DNA from: Sparassis latifolia
Lineage: Eukaryota > Basidiomycota > Agaricomycetes > Polyporales > Sparassidaceae
Direction of reading: 5' to 3'
Length of the DNA stretch: 64,000 nt
Assembly: GCA_018466975.1 (NCBI GenBank)
Contig: CM031559.1
Span: 124,001-188,000, forward strand
In this document: one piece after another, positions 1-11,849 of the stretch
Position numbering within the stretch: the stretch's first letter is position 1
Layout of the letters: every line of letters starts with the position of its first letter
The notes under the pieces: model-generated
The model's input: only the letters and a program-made list of their open reading frames with translations
Databases searched by the model: none
What the model was told of the DNA's origin: nothing
Translations under genes and position numbers: made by a program

Positions 1-50
1 TGAGTCGCAGTAGCACATAGCAGTACTTCGACATTTACAGGTCTCTTCAA

Positions 51-296
51 ATGTCTCTCATGACTGAACCAAACTGGTGGTGCGCGCTGATTAAGACTGA
101 TAGGAAGGCGCCTAAGCAGGACCTCGCGGCATATGTCGAACTTCGGACTTCAAGTGGGGTGGTTGCGAGACAAGAAGTTAAGATTACGAACATGGAGCAG
201 CGATGCTTTTGCAAGGACCAGATTGCCGAGACAATTGTACACCCATGTCAGGGTACTTGCGCACGACTAGCTAAGACAAATACGAACTCGGAATGA
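51..296 (+). CDS. Unassigned 81-codon open frame
   Basis: An ATG-initiated frame of 81 codons near the left edge. It contains five cysteines in its second half (CFC, then two spaced pairs) but no family I recognise. It could be the 3' part of a gene that starts outside the window, or chance. No TATA box or intron signals could be tied to it. Confidence 0.15.
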   Translation: MSLMTEPNWWCALIKTDRKAPKQDLAAYVELRTSSGVVARQEVKITNMEQRCFCKDQIAETIVHPCQGTCARLAKTNTNSE

Positions 297-694
297 ATGT
301 CCGAGAATAAATATACTCCGGCAAGTATTCGTATATTCCCAAAAGGTTCCCCATGTTCAAATAACAGAATTTCGCCTTGAGCGGAAATGTGAGAGCTCAG
401 AGCATCCCAAGGTCCCGCTGAGTGGATTGGCTTGTTGTTTTATTTCCCGTAAATATTTAATATAGCAGCAGAGAGTGTCAGAGTTGTCATGCAGTCATGG
501 TGGAAACGTGTATAACTGACTGACTACGTGAACGAACCAACCTGTCGCGGTCACGTGCACGTTCTATTCAACGCCACCAGCGGCTGCTCCAAGTTCGATA
601 TTCAACACCTCAGTTCGCATTGTGTAAGCCCCGAACCAAATATGTCGGCCTCCGCTGGCCTGAGAAGCTGAGAACTTAATGGAGAATCCTGCGT
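297..694. other. Gene-free stretch upstream of the FunK1 locus
   Basis: I see no convincing reading frame, RNA or repeat here. The last part probably serves as the promoter of the kinase locus that follows. Confidence 0.4.
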
Positions 695-704
695 GGTATA
701 TAGG
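695..704 (+). promoter_or_regulatory. TATA box of the FunK1 kinase locus
   Basis: The sequence GGTATATAGG lies about 100 bases before the first kinase-frame exon and is followed by a CT-rich leader (TCCCCCCTTCCTC). Assignment rests on position and motif only. Confidence 0.4.
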
Positions 705-789
705 CCGCACTCTCATTTCTAACCGTACGTCCCCCCTTCCTCAAAGCCTCTTTTTCACTCTCAAAAAAAAATCTCGGCAGGCAACTGCG

Positions 790-3620
790 TCTAATTCGAA
801 GGCTGCTACAGCTGCCGAATCCGGACACCTACCACCCCTCATCTCCGATCTGAACCCTCAGCGCAAAGCATCCCAGAGATCGAGTCGGCCCCCCGTAGTC
901 GTAAACCTTCTAGTCGGGAAAAAGGGAAGGGAGGCTTGGCAACGAAATGGCGGAACGCGTCTTCGAGACGGACCCCTGTCAAGAAATTTATGGGCGAGTT
1001 CATTCCTGGACGGAAATGGACTCTGCCTATGGAAGAAACGGGCAAGTGGAAGAGTAAATTCAAAGACGTGGCCCTGATTACGAAGGAATCACAAATGTAC
1101 CCTGGTTTCGTGAGCACTTCCCCTCTTCATGATCTACACAGTCACTCAGTATATATTATATTCAGTGCGAAGCTGTGAACTTGGTCTTAAACATGGACAA
1201 GGACAACCGTCTCGTCGCGCGGGACATGGCAGACAGGGCCGACGCGACCGAAGACGGGGCGAAACTGATGGGCCTAAGTCCTATAGTGCGACCCGATGTA
1301 TCAATCTATGCAAAAACTCCCGAAGCAGTTAGGGACTACGAGCTCACCGCTGCAGAGGTCAAGAGGAGCGCGTGCGCAGAGGCTCGACATGAACATCTTG
1401 CCAGGGTCTGCCGGCAGCACCTGTGCGTGCCAGTCGAAATCAAGATTGATCACACGTCGTTAGCGTTCGAATTTCTGAACCCCGAGAAGAAGCCGCCTGT
1501 CCGAGGGGAGAGCGCGAAGGGCCAAATCACGGATTACGCCTCTAAGATTCTCCTTGCCCAGCACCGCGAGTTCTGCCTTATGGTGTATATCTTCAGATCT
1601 TTCGCGCGACTGGTACGATGGGACCGTGTCGGGCGATTCTTTCCGAGCGATTCAATTACGTGAAGGGTCGCACATTGCAGACGTTCATTCACAGAGTGGG
1701 CCGTATGTCGGATTCTCAGCTTGGATACGATCCGACTGTCGTTCCTGCTACGCCTGCAGAAGTCATGTTCATGGCCAGTTGCAAGGATAGGCTGAATGAC
1801 TACCACAAGCAGTGTCAGGACGAAGCAATGTCGGATGGGTGGCCTATTCACAAAGTCGCATTCTATGCGAAGGACGTCGTCGACAGCGAGGCGCTGCGCA
1901 AGGCCGCAAGGTCTGCTCCAGGATCCGCGCCCATTTGCAACTCCCCTCCTCATTCGCCTTCTCCTTCTGACTCTGTATCCTTCGATTATAACGCCACGCT
2001 TCCCTCGGAGACTTGCAGTAGTTGTGTCCACTCTGATGATGCGCTGATATCGGAGCCTGTACGATATTTCCTCATTGGTAGGCCACGATTTGCGGCGCAC
2101 TCACCTACGGGCCGGGCTACATGGGGATACGTGGCCTACGACATGGAAACGGGGGGGCTGGCATTCCTGAAGGACACATGGCGTCCCGACTCCTCAAGAA
2201 CACACACGGAGCGCCAGGTATACGAACGTCTGTACAGGCATGACGTCCCGAACATCGCAACCCTTCTATATGGTGGTGATGTCGGTCCAACCGGAGAACA
2301 ATGCCAGCGGACGCCGCACGCAGGACTTTGGCGACTCGGTTCTGGGTCGAATCCATTACCGCCTGGTGATGAAGGAAGTTGGTCGTCCTTTAGACGACCA
2401 CTATGACTCTGTAGAGATGATCAGGGTTATCTTCTATGCGCTGATGGGTACGTGGCTGCGTCGGGCCATGTGTATATGTTCTCACCCTCTTCCTTCTAGC
2501 CCACCGTGAAGCCTGGGAGAAGGCTGGTGTACTGCATCGAGATGTGAGCGTCGGCAATGATCTTGGCTGACGAAGACCCCGACGAGCCGCCTTACCACGA
2601 TGGTGGCCCTAAGCGTGTCAAAGGGTTTCGGAACGATCGGGACCTGCGCAAATATGCGGATGAGCTGGATAGCGGGCCAACCCAGAAGTCGCGTTCGGTG
2701 GGTTTGCCCGTATTTTTGCCCGTATTGGGCAGTGTCGTGCACGGGCTAATATCACTCTCCCGGGGAACGTGGCGAGTTCATGTCAGCATTACTACTTCAA
2801 TTCCGGAGAAAACGCTACGAAGTTTCGGACGATCTGGAGTCATTTATGCACGTCGTGAACTGGCTGGCCCTGAAATGGTACCGACGCCGTCTCCGTATAG
2901 CAAACACGCTGCAGCAACACGTCGCTGATACTTGTGATAAATGGATCCGTCTTGATGGCTACGACGTGAGTGGGGAACGTAAGCTCCTACAGATACGGAT
3001 CGGCAAAGTGCCTTTTCGATTAACGATCAAGGGTGGGGCTCAGCAGCTCTGAGAGCACAACCCGTGGAGCTTTGCCATGAGCGTTACAAGACTGTCGATA
3101 TGGCCGCTCTGAGAGCACAACCCGGAAGCCCCGGACAAGATCTGTTACGCAGTAAGGTGATATTCGACTCCTCGACCCGGAAGACGACAAACACGAAGAC
3201 AGCTAGCTCGAAGGCTCCCTTCGCAGCTTTGTCGACCCACAAATGAATTGTCGGCGTCTTTAGGACCGTTCTCCGCCATGGTGCTTTCGAATGGCACAAA
3301 GACAAAGTCGAGGCCAGTCAATTCGCGCCTTTCGCTCCCGCATGAAATTCCGTGTCAGTTGGGTCTAGAGGCGGTCAGGGCAAGTCTTGCATCTCCCTTC
3401 CGGCAGACCCCAAGCCTTCACGGAAGATGGCACCCTCCAATACGCCGCGGATACGCGGTATGACGACCCGCGTGATGCATAACGCGGATTCCGGAGTTGG
3501 TTCTCTGGCATCAGCGCCAGAGGCAGAGGAACGAGGGCTATGGGTTTCGCGGCAGTGCAGTCTCGAGGCTTGCAGGACACTCGGGGATGCTGCGTATACC
3601 CTCGTATGTTTATGATGACT
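790..3620 (+). pseudogene. FunK1-type fungal protein kinase, frameshifted
   Basis: FunK1 proteins are kinase-like proteins expanded in Agaricomycetes. Recognisable blocks appear in order: an N-terminal part near 870-1110; a spliceable intron starting GTGAGC and ending TTCAG near 1110-1165; the block ITDYASKILLAQHREF then ARLVRWDRVG near 1530-1630; FNYVKGRTL near 1650; HYRLVMKEVGRPL near 2355; an intron starting GTACGTGG and ending TTCTAG; AHREAWEKAG and the catalytic HRD as VLHRDVSVGN near 2500-2557; and a C-terminal block ending near 3620. The frame breaks at least four times: near 1633 (one base missing relative to the family), near 2300, just after the HRD-GN motif at 2556, and near 2775. 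The usual DWDL motif reads DRDL. No ATG is visible in the first exon frame. Family assignment is secure. Loss of function follows from the frameshifts unless they are assembly errors. Confidence 0.75.
3046..3124 (+). repeat. Short direct repeat, 60-bp period, inside the kinase pseudogene
   Basis: The 19-mer GCTCTGAGAGCACAACCCG occurs at 3046-3064 and again at 3106-3124. The DNA between copies is not clearly duplicated. It may reflect a slippage duplication with later divergence. Confidence 0.7.
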
Positions 3621-4451
3621 CGCTTGCGATTCCAATGTTGTACTCACGCCACTGATGTCGTTAGCTGAGGATGCTTGGTCGTGATCGACGCACAGTTGCC
3701 AGAACTAATTATATCACAAGGTCTGACATGGACCGTTCATTTCGGGTGGGCGCCGGCCGGGGCTTGCTCGAGTTCCAACGAACTTTGTCTTGGATCGCAG
3801 TCTGATCGTCATACGCGGACGAGAATCAGGTGGCATCTTCGCAGCCTACTTGTAATGGCTCGTACAACATACGGCGGATGCAAGTTCCGGTGCATAAACC
3901 GCAGCGGCGTCCGTCATCCAAGCACTTGGAAATCGTTGAGTGACATTCGTGGTACGCAGATTGCCCGTCTTCCCTCGACAAAACACATAGCTCTGAGATT
4001 CGATCAGGTGCACCAGCAGGAGGCGAATAATACAAAATGATTCCGGCACGCCAACACTTCGGTGTGTCCAAGGTGTCCTCACCTATAGCACAGCCCGATG
4101 GGAGGCCAGTCTGCTCGTCTGCTCGCGCAGAGGCGCGAGCGAAGACGAAGACCTCGTCGAAAACGTGGGAGACGACTAGAAATCCGGGAGAGAGAAAAAT
4201 TCGAACAAGGTCGATCGGACGGGGCCGCCGGCGTCGCAAGAACACCTCTTCAGATCTGCTCCTCACATTCAATAAAAAACCATTTCTCACTCCATACAAA
4301 CATTTCGAGTCCCGTCTGCGGCCATCTGCACATACATCCCGCAACTCTCCTCGCAAACTCGGTCAATGCTCCCTGCTCCAACCGTCAATCGACACCCATT
4401 GCTCCGATGTCGACTCTCCAATGACAGACAGACCGATATGGGGGGCTGCAC
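3621..4451. other. No gene recognised; 3' flank of peptide gene A
   Basis: Several arginine-rich frames exist on both strands but none has family character. The stretch 4040-4260 resembles 25,380-25,480. From about 4260 the sequence matches the 3' flanks of other peptide-gene copies, including the one at 58.7-58.85 kb. Confidence 0.4.
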
Positions 4452-4613
4452 CTAAGCCTTCGGAGCCTCGCCACACGCGCAGTTCGGGTAGGAACACGCC
4501 CCGACACCGGAGGCGGCCGACGCGCACTTGACGTTGGAAGGGGGCAGCTCGGGCTGCACCACCATGCATCAGAAAAGGCGCTCTGACTCTGAGAGCGGTG
4601 GAAGCCGTACCAT
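4452..4613 (-). CDS. Four-cysteine small peptide gene, copy A
   Basis: Exon 2 (4452-4553) encodes 33 residues beginning PELPPSNVKCASAASG and ending CSYPNCACGEAPKA, with the pattern C-x9-C-x4-C-x-C. The only in-frame way to add a start is to splice from directly after the ATG at 4611-4613 (donor GTACGG) to the acceptor GTGCAG at 4554-4556, giving a 57-nt intron with a CTGAT branch site. Without splicing the ATG frame stops after a few codons. The CxC pair and small size recall fungal metallothioneins. No published family is identified, so the function is open. A TATA box lies about 90 bases upstream of the ATG. Confidence 0.6.
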
Positions 4614-4703
4614 GATAAATTTGGTTGAAGTTGCAGGGGGTGGTGTAAAACTGTGGTGGTTGGGTAGTGGGCTGGCGCGGTGGGGCCCTCGTCGACTGCA
4701 GGT

Positions 4704-4890
4704 CTTTTATATGTGTTCGATCTACCGTTCACGCGCACGGTCGAGCAGTATTCAGACTTGCCAGATTAGGACGCCGTAGGTCGCTGAGCGAGAACGAATC
4801 GAGTCCCGCGCATTTGCACGATCACGATCGGGCCGCATCGAGCATGACGCACACGATCTCACCAGGGCCCAATAGGCAACGGGCGAATTG
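4704..4890 (-). promoter_or_regulatory. Promoter of peptide gene A
   Basis: Read on the minus strand: a CCAAT box near 4868-4873, the block CGATCGTGCAAATGCGCGG near 4805-4825, and the TATA box ATATAAAAG at 4704-4712, followed by a leader rich in CCACCAC. The same elements in the same order precede the other copies. Confidence 0.65.
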
Positions 4891-5138
4891 GAGGCGCGTC
4901 GTTCCTCCTACTCGGGACGTGTTGCCTCTGTAGAGCTCGTCCGTGTTCGCTCACTCGATATTAATATTAATCTTGTCCGCCCCAAGGCGGCGTATCCTGG
5001 GATCTCGTTGGCGTCACCGCGCCCAAGGCCCTTGCGCTACGGGCAACCAGGTGAACCTGCGCCCTTTTCCTGGAAATATACGGATGCCGTCCAGCCAACG
5101 TCCCCCCTGAACATGACTGTCTCTACGTGAATCGCCAG

Positions 5139-5460
5139 ACTCGGACCTGCGTTCGAACAGCATGGTCTACGCGCAACAGCGTAAAATTCCAGAATATGGC
5201 AAACCATCTCGTCCTGCAGAGTCCGGACTCGGTGATCGCGAGACCATCCTCGTCACCTTCCGTTCGCTCTCAGACCCAGAAATGTCGGCCGCCTGCTTGC
5301 GGCCTTCCCTCCCGGTCGGCGCGTGAGTCCCTTCGAGTTTTGCTCGGAACACCGTCAGCTGGCACGGGCAGCACCCCGCTTGTGCGCCTCGCGCGCCGTT
5401 TTCGCGTCTGTGTCAGCCACAGTCAGCGCAGGCTGCGTGCTCGGCGGCGCCCCAATAATA
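5139..5460. other. 320-bp block unique to tandem unit 1
   Basis: Unit 2 reads directly from CGTGAATCGCCAG into GTATTTAC, whereas unit 1 has about 320 extra bases between these anchors. The block contains a plus-strand open frame of about 55 codons starting MVYAQQRKIPEYGKP, with no recognised family. No clear target duplication or terminal inverted repeat is visible, so insertion here and deletion in unit 2 are both possible. Confidence 0.6.
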
Positions 5461-5619
5461 GTATTTACACCAAAATCTGTGTACCGTAACAGCGATACCT
5501 CTTGCGAACGACACTCTGCCGGCGATCCTACGAACGACACGAGTCTCGGGACTGGGAAACACGCGGGCAGAACTCGTAGCACACACCGCTCTCTCCCGCG
5601 GTCGAGCGCGTCTCGTTGG

Positions 5620-6560
5620 TGTGCGACCACCTGGAGGAGATGGGCATCGTGTGGACGAGCTTGGGACGTACGCGCCGTCCGGGACGCTGCGGGTTCGGCG
5701 GGTCCGAGTTGGGAAGGCCACTTCACAGCTGGGTCCTCCGCGCGCTGGTAGGGCTCCGAGATCATGATGCGCTCATGTTGTCGAATACGAGCGCGGTGAG
5801 CGGCATTGCGCCGTCTCGGATAAATGGGTCTGCACTGGGGTTGAATGGGAGGAGGATGTTCTCGAGCGTCATAGACTCCAGGTAGGGCAGGGCGGCGAGG
5901 AGGTGGCCAGAATGGAAACGTCATCAGGGCGGACACGAACGCACGCATCTGCGGAGGCGGGAAAGACTTGGACATCGCGGAGGGTCACAACTCCCCACAG
6001 ACAGAGTGGTCATCGAGGCAGATGCAAGGCGTCGTGAGGGGTATGAGTACCGAGATTCCAGAAAATGGAGCAGTACGAAGTTGTGAGTATACACGAGAAG
6101 AGGAAGAAGTGGGAACTCTTCATTTGCAACACTGAGTATCGATACGAGTGAAGACCGATTTGCCAGAGGGACACGATCATGAGAGAAAGACCCGCAGGAG
6201 TCGGAGATTAATCAAATAATGCAGCGCTCTAGGTGCCAAAATTCCTACGTCTCTGACAGCAAGGCGAGGAACGACATACTGCAGACAGGGACTTGTCGCA
6301 CAGTTTCAGTTCCATTGAGATAATGTCGTGCACAGGAGACCATAGATAGCAATGCAGATGGAAGGTACAACGTGGAATTAGAAAGCTGTACACTGAGCGA
6401 TAAGACATGAACGACGCTTGCGCACCGTGGATTGCCTCTTTCTCGATCTCCGTTCTCAATTTTGCCCACGTCCGCCGTTCTACGTCCTCCTGGTATCCCT
6501 GTGGACTCAATGAGAATGTGGTACTAATGATACCTGGCTCTCCAACACGATTCTTCTGCT
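5620..6560 (-). pseudogene. Degenerate leucine-rich (F-box-like) protein, unit 1
   Basis: On the minus strand a short frame reads HLLAALPYLESMTLENILL and then a segment ending MPLTALVFDN. This matches the repeating hydrophobic pattern of the C-terminal leucine-rich part of basidiomycete F-box proteins. The frame is broken upstream and stops right after MSAS. Equivalent remnants occur in unit 2 and near 23.4-23.8 kb. No F-box motif itself is visible, so the family name is an inference. Confidence 0.35.
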
Positions 6561-8517
6561 AAGAAAGTGAGTTGAACAGCCTCTAGCGCTTAGTCGGCGT
6601 CAAGCTTGTGGAGAGATATAGAGACAGCGAGAACACTCAGTAAACCAAACTGAGACACAGCTTAATTGCCGCACAATTGGCTCTAGGCAGTACTTGGTAG
6701 GGGTGGTGGTTGTCGAGATGACACTGCGCGCTAATCTGATACCCGATCTGGGGAGCACGAGGCTATCAAACACCTTGTCGGGGAATAATCTTGGAAAAGT
6801 ACGACTGAGAGATCTGAGGGTGCAGGCTTCCGATCCACTGTTCACCCGAAGGTCTGTCTTCTCATGATCAGAAAGAGCGCTAATACGTGTAATTAACTGC
6901 CTCTCGTACTCGACGCCCGAGACCTACGGATCCGTCAGTCGACTCACCGCGATACCCGAGTCTCTGGACATTTTCAAACCCTTGGCTCCAGGCGCTGTTG
7001 ATTATACAGTGCGGCGCGCGCGACTCGTATCATGTTTCATGGCCGCAGTGTTCGTTACGAGGCGGATGGTAGCTCTATCTCGTTAATCGTATTTCTGTGA
7101 ATGAATGCATCAGACATGAACCACAACAAATTGTTTGCTTTTCGTCACCGGTCACTTCGCCGCAAGGCTGTAATCTACAACACGAGAGTTCAAAGCATGT
7201 CAACCATAAGTCTGAGGTTTGATCTTCCAAATGTGACTTCACCGGGAAGAGGGAAACGCCGCTGCTCGTATTACCGCCAGCACTGGTATATTGATGTTGT
7301 TTCTACTGTGGATAGAAGACTTCCGATTCAAAGTGCGTCTTGAATGGAGTGCTTCAACGGTGAGCGGTGAGCACAAGTTTCGGCATCGGCACAAGTGGCA
7401 ACCCATGACGAGATACGCGTCTGGATGTCGTCAAATATAGATCCAGCACCAATACTAATGCTAAGTGTCCGCGAAGTTATAGCGGACCTATGTACGGATC
7501 CTGAGGATACTTGTTGGGGAAGCGCTCATCAAGTCTAGAGCCGCGATACATTGGCCAGACTGCAAACGTTATGCTGGGCGGTATTCCTATGAGAGGAGAG
7601 TGAAATGGCTTTTAGATGATTGTAGAGAAAGCACCCAACCATTGCGAGAAATTTCGAATCGCTGGAAGGAGACTGGCTAGAAAGGCAGGTAAAGCATCAG
7701 CATCAGCGCTCTGTGTACAATATCATGATCGACTCTTACGGCGTTCTTCTAGGACCTGTGTATGATGCTTCGAGACTCAGGTGATGAAAATTAGAAGCAC
7801 AAATTGGACGCCTTAGCCCTGAGTGACTCATGGTTGGTGCACAGCAACACACCGCGCTGGACAAACGATTCAGATTCGGTAGACGCGTATAGCAAAAAAA
7901 TACGTATCTGACTCGTAGCCCTTGTACAACGCCAGCACTCCCAGTCTGTTCCGAAATCCAGATTTCATGCAACAGGGTGCTCCACACTTCCGTCTTATCG
8001 AAGGAGGCAGTGGCCGCTTCTGCAATCAGTGAGTGGTCTGAAAAGGTATCTGCTCAGGTAATTACTAAGCAATTGCCAACAATTCAGCTGAACATCAAGC
8101 GCAGACACCTCGGCAGAAACATGGCAAGGCTGCAATCTTGGATCACTCTACGTGCCTTGTACTGGACTGCTTTCCGGCTTTCAGGCACAAGAAGCTCAAC
8201 GCTGAGTGTGACGTTAGTGGTGTCACGGTTATCCGAGTCAGACCAGAAGTTTCCTCGCCGGCGAGTTGCTACGGTACCACATATCTGGTACCGGCCGCTT
8301 TGTTGGTATACGGTAGTGTCCCGCGAACTTCCCACCACTGGTGAGCATGTAGTTTGGCTATGCTTATTCATTAGGTCAGCTGCAATGCAGACGATGGCAT
8401 AAAACGCGGCTTCTGGGCGCAGTCATACCAATCAACCTCCCCCCCGAAGTCGAAAGGGAACACTTGTTCTATTGTGAAGAGTACCTGCAGTTTTCAGGAT
8501 AATTGGACATTATTGAG
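6561..8517. other. Mostly non-coding spacer in unit 1
   Basis: Nothing identifiable. An ATG frame at 7101-7343 (MNASDMNHNKLFAFRHRS...) is conserved at 13,460-13,717 in unit 2 over most of its length, but small indels shift its C-terminus. That is more like shared ancestry than selection. The remainder matches unit 2 at the nucleotide level. Confidence 0.4.
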
Positions 8518-10314
8518 ATGTCCAATAACTCGACGGAACTCCGTCAATTCTGGGCTGCATGGCGTCCTTTTATCGCCAGAATTCCGACGTGCGCCTTCAA
8601 CTTTCTTCCTTTGTGGGGATTGTTGACATCAAGTCCTGTCGTTATCCAGACAACCAGTAAACTATTGCTCGGCATCAAACACTGGTGAGTCTTCCACATT
8701 CCAGCGAAGCTTGTGAGGAGATCTGACACATTTCGTTCTGAGCACTGCTACTGTACTACTACGTACTCGTCCTCGCGCAAGAGCGAGAGTGCATATGGCG
8801 GCATCGCAAATTTACCGGAGTGACAATGTTGTATCTAATGAACAAGATTGGCAGTGTCGGATGGGTGATCAGCAACCTGCTCTCAATACCTAATTGGAGC
8901 TCACTGGCAGTAAACGTGAGCCTGAGGTTCCTTTTTGGCACCACATCTGCGTATGCTCACTGACATTTGGACGCAGGTGTCCCGTACCTTTTTTCTGCAG
9001 TAGCTGAGAAAGTACAGGTACTGACACTTACACCCTGACAGCGAGATGACCCTATTCTATGTATTCCTAGGCTCCGATATCATCATTAATCTCACATCAA
9101 CAGGTGAACGACTGTGATTTCTCTCACTTCTGATATGATCGTTTTACTCGGATGCATGCAGTATTCGACTCTCTAAGAGTGTATGCAGTAGGCGGCAGGT
9201 CATGGCGCTACGCCGTGGTGGTGGCTGTGCTGAATTCCACATTTCTTGCTCCACGTATTGTGGGTGGATTTTGTTGCGAGACGCATTGAAAATGTGTGTT
9301 CATTGTTGATTGATCCCAGTGCTTTGGGGTGTTTATTGGGTATGGATTTGATCTCTACGACGTGTCCAACGCTATCCGATTTATTACCGACACGCCTGAG
9401 CTCCTGTCCATATTGAACATGTACGTGGTTGTTGCTCGCCGAGATATGCACTATCTAACTCATGGGTTGCAGAAGTATATAACTTTCAACCTGTTACCTC
9501 GTGGTCTTCGTCACTCACGAGTTGTATTTAACAGCAAATATCGTGAACTGGGCGGGTTCCGTTATTGCGGACCTGATCGTGTTATTTGTCACTTGGTCCA
9601 GCACTTACAAGATCAAGAGAGATGCTGATCGTGTAAAAATGAAGGTACCATTGACCACTCTGCTGTTGCGAGATGGTAAGCATGGAACTGTGTTGCCCGC
9701 ATGTAATATCTGATTCGTGCTTAGGCACACTGTACTTCCTGTTCGCACAGTTCTGTCTTGATGCCTGTCTATTCTGATGTTTGTACAGCTTGTTCTTCAT
9801 TAGTAACATCATTTCCATAGTCGCTTACCTGAACGACGTAAGTCTTACTCCTCCTTGAATGTTCCACTCACAAAATTCATCCCTCTGCAGTCCTTTTACT
9901 ATGTCAATTGTCTTACCCAGCCGTCCGTCTACCCCTCCCTACTTGGGCTTCTCATCACTGTCACTGACATTATCTCCACACAGAGCCCCAGCTATGGTGT
10001 TGTCTAGCTTCATTCTCAACCTCCGTGAGATCTACATGTCAGACACCAGCGGGCCGTACTCGCGACCGTCCTTTGACGTCTCACGCGCGTCAGACCTACG
10101 CTTCGCGTCGCGTATTGTAGGAAACATCGGCGCGCCGCTCAGTCTCAGCGTTGCATCACCTATCGATGGCGGTAATGTCGCGGAGCGCAATTTGCCGGGT
10201 GACGGGTTGGAGGATGAAGACGGAGATGAGCTGAGCGATGACGAGATTCAGGAGGTTCCACGGGTCTCGCATAATCCTCTCGCGGTTGATTTCGTGGAAG
10301 AGGAGTACTATTAG
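8518..10314 (+). pseudogene. DUF6533 membrane protein, unit 1 copy, nonsense mutation
   Basis: Exons read by eye: 8518-8612, 8650-8684, 8743-8909, 8977-9011, then an exon before 9130 ending LTST, an exon with FDSLRVYAVGGRSWRY near 9160-9270, later exons 9535-9675, 9725-9740, 9789-9837, 9891-9922 and 9984-10314. Joined, they give the DUF6533 hallmark NYCSASNT...QERECIWR...FTGVTMLYLMNK, the late signature PLTTLLLRDGTLYFL and SSFILNLREIY before an acidic tail ending FVEEEYY. DUF6533 proteins are multi-pass membrane proteins of unknown function. A TAG interrupts the fourth exon at 9001-9003, where unit 2 has TGG. One donor also seems lost near 9440. Boundaries around 9270-9535 remain unresolved. 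Probable pseudogene. Confidence 0.65.
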
Positions 10315-10964
10315 AGATCTCGCAATGCAACGTGCGTTTCATTATGGTGTACTTTTACTCCAATCACGCTGGCTCACCCTTCTGTGTACCGCCATTTCCC
10401 GCAATAGGACAGCTAACGTATCATATTACACCGAAGCGACTCCGACACAATATGGCACTACATTCGCACGACACTGCGTCGAACCGTATTACTTCACTAC
10501 TGTCGGACAGCTCAGCCCAGTATATTCTTGGAGTAGCGGTTCAAATTCGTGTATATCTGCGTAACTACGTCATCCAGCTTTCCTTTAACTCTCGGGTCTC
10601 CTCAATGCACTTCGTTAAGATTTTAGATTAGAGTCGGTACAACCAGGATTCGGTCAGTCGTATGGTCGCATAGCGCACAAGCTCTCATTCCAAGTCTTCG
10701 ACCATGTATTGAATAGTCGCAGCAGACGCGGGGAGAGGGAGCCCTGCATCCATCCAATCAACACGCCTCTGGCCTCGGACCTCACCACGACACCGACATC
10801 TCAGCATACGCAATGACAGTTTCGGGTCAAGTGCGTTATCTCGTTTCTCATTTCATACAAACAACTTGCATACCGTCAACTGCCATCCGACTCTCCTTGC
10901 AAATGCTCCCTGCTCCAAACGTCGATACTCTCGAGCGACATGCAGATCAATGAAGTGGGTTCAC

Positions 10965-11126
10965 CTAAGCCTTCGGAGCCTCGCCACATGCGCAGTTCGG
11001 GTAGGAACATGCCCCGACACCTGAAGCGGCAGACGCACACTTGACGTTCGAAGGGGGCAGCTCGGGCTGCACCACCATGTATCAGAAAAAGCGCTCTGAC
11101 TCTGAGAGCGGTGGAAGCCGTACCAT
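10965..11126 (-). CDS. Four-cysteine small peptide gene, copy B
   Basis: Exon 2 at 10,965-11,066 encodes the same 33-residue peptide as copy A. The proposed intron 11,067-11,123 (57 nt) starts right after the ATG at 11,124-11,126 with donor GTACGG, has a CTGAT branch site and ends GTGCAG. Both the coding exon and the promoter are intact. Function unknown; a metal-binding role is suggested only by the CxC motif and by the amplification of the locus. Confidence 0.6.
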
Positions 11127-11213
11127 AGTAAGTTGGCTGAAGCTGTGGGGGGTGGTGTGAAACTGTGGTGGTTGGGTGGTGGGCTGGTGATGGAGCCCTC
11201 GTCGACTGCAGGT

Positions 11214-11395
11214 CTTTTATATCTGTTCGATCTACCGTTCACGCGCACGGTCGAGCAGTATTCAGACTTGCCAGGTTGGGACGCCGTAGGTCTCTGAGCG
11301 AGCGAGCGAATCGAGTCCCGCGCATTTGTGCGATCACCATCGGGCTGCATCGAGCATGACGCACAAATCTCGGGTGGGGCCAATAGGGAACGCGC
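11214..11395 (-). promoter_or_regulatory. Promoter of peptide gene B
   Basis: TATA box at 11,214-11,222 (AGATATAAAAG region on the minus strand), the conserved block GATCGCACAAATGCGCGGG near 11,316-11,336 and a CCAAT-type box near 11,375-11,385, in the same order as in copy A. Confidence 0.6.
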
Positions 11396-11849
11396 GAATT
11401 GGAGGCGCGTTGTTCCTCCTAAGTGCTCGGTACGTGTTGCCTCTGCCTCCAGCTAGAGCTCGTCCGTGTTCGGTCACTCGATATTAATCTTGTCCGCCTC
11501 AAGGCGGCGTACCCTGTGATCTCGTTGGCGTCACCGGGCCCAGAGCCCTCGCGCTACCGGTCCAATGTGACACAACTGTATCCTTGGGTAACCAGGTCAA
11601 CCTGCGCCCTTTTCCTGGCATAGGGATGGCGTCGAGCCAATATCGCCCGTCCTGAATATCACTGTCTGTACGTGAATCGCCAGTGGTATTTACTTCAAGA
11701 TTTGTGTACCGTACAGTAGTACCTCTTGCGAACGACACTCTGCCGGCGATCCTATGAACGACACGAGTCTCGAGACTGGGAAACACGCGGGCAGAACCCG
11801 TAGTACATACCACTCTCCCCGCTGTAGAGCGCGTCCGTCGGCGTGCGAC

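Larger units (their letters stand above)
4260..10632. repeat. Tandem duplication unit 1 (about 6.4 kb)
   Basis: This segment aligns collinearly with 10,8xx-16,97x: peptide gene ATG 4613 with 11,126, DUF6533 ATG 8518 with 14,892, DUF6533 stop 10,314 with 16,679. The offset is about 6370-6510 bases. Differences are many substitutions and scattered indels, including a 320-bp block present only here. The downstream junction is marked by the sequence GATTCGGTCAGTCGTATGG, repeated at the start of units 2 and 3. Confidence 0.85.
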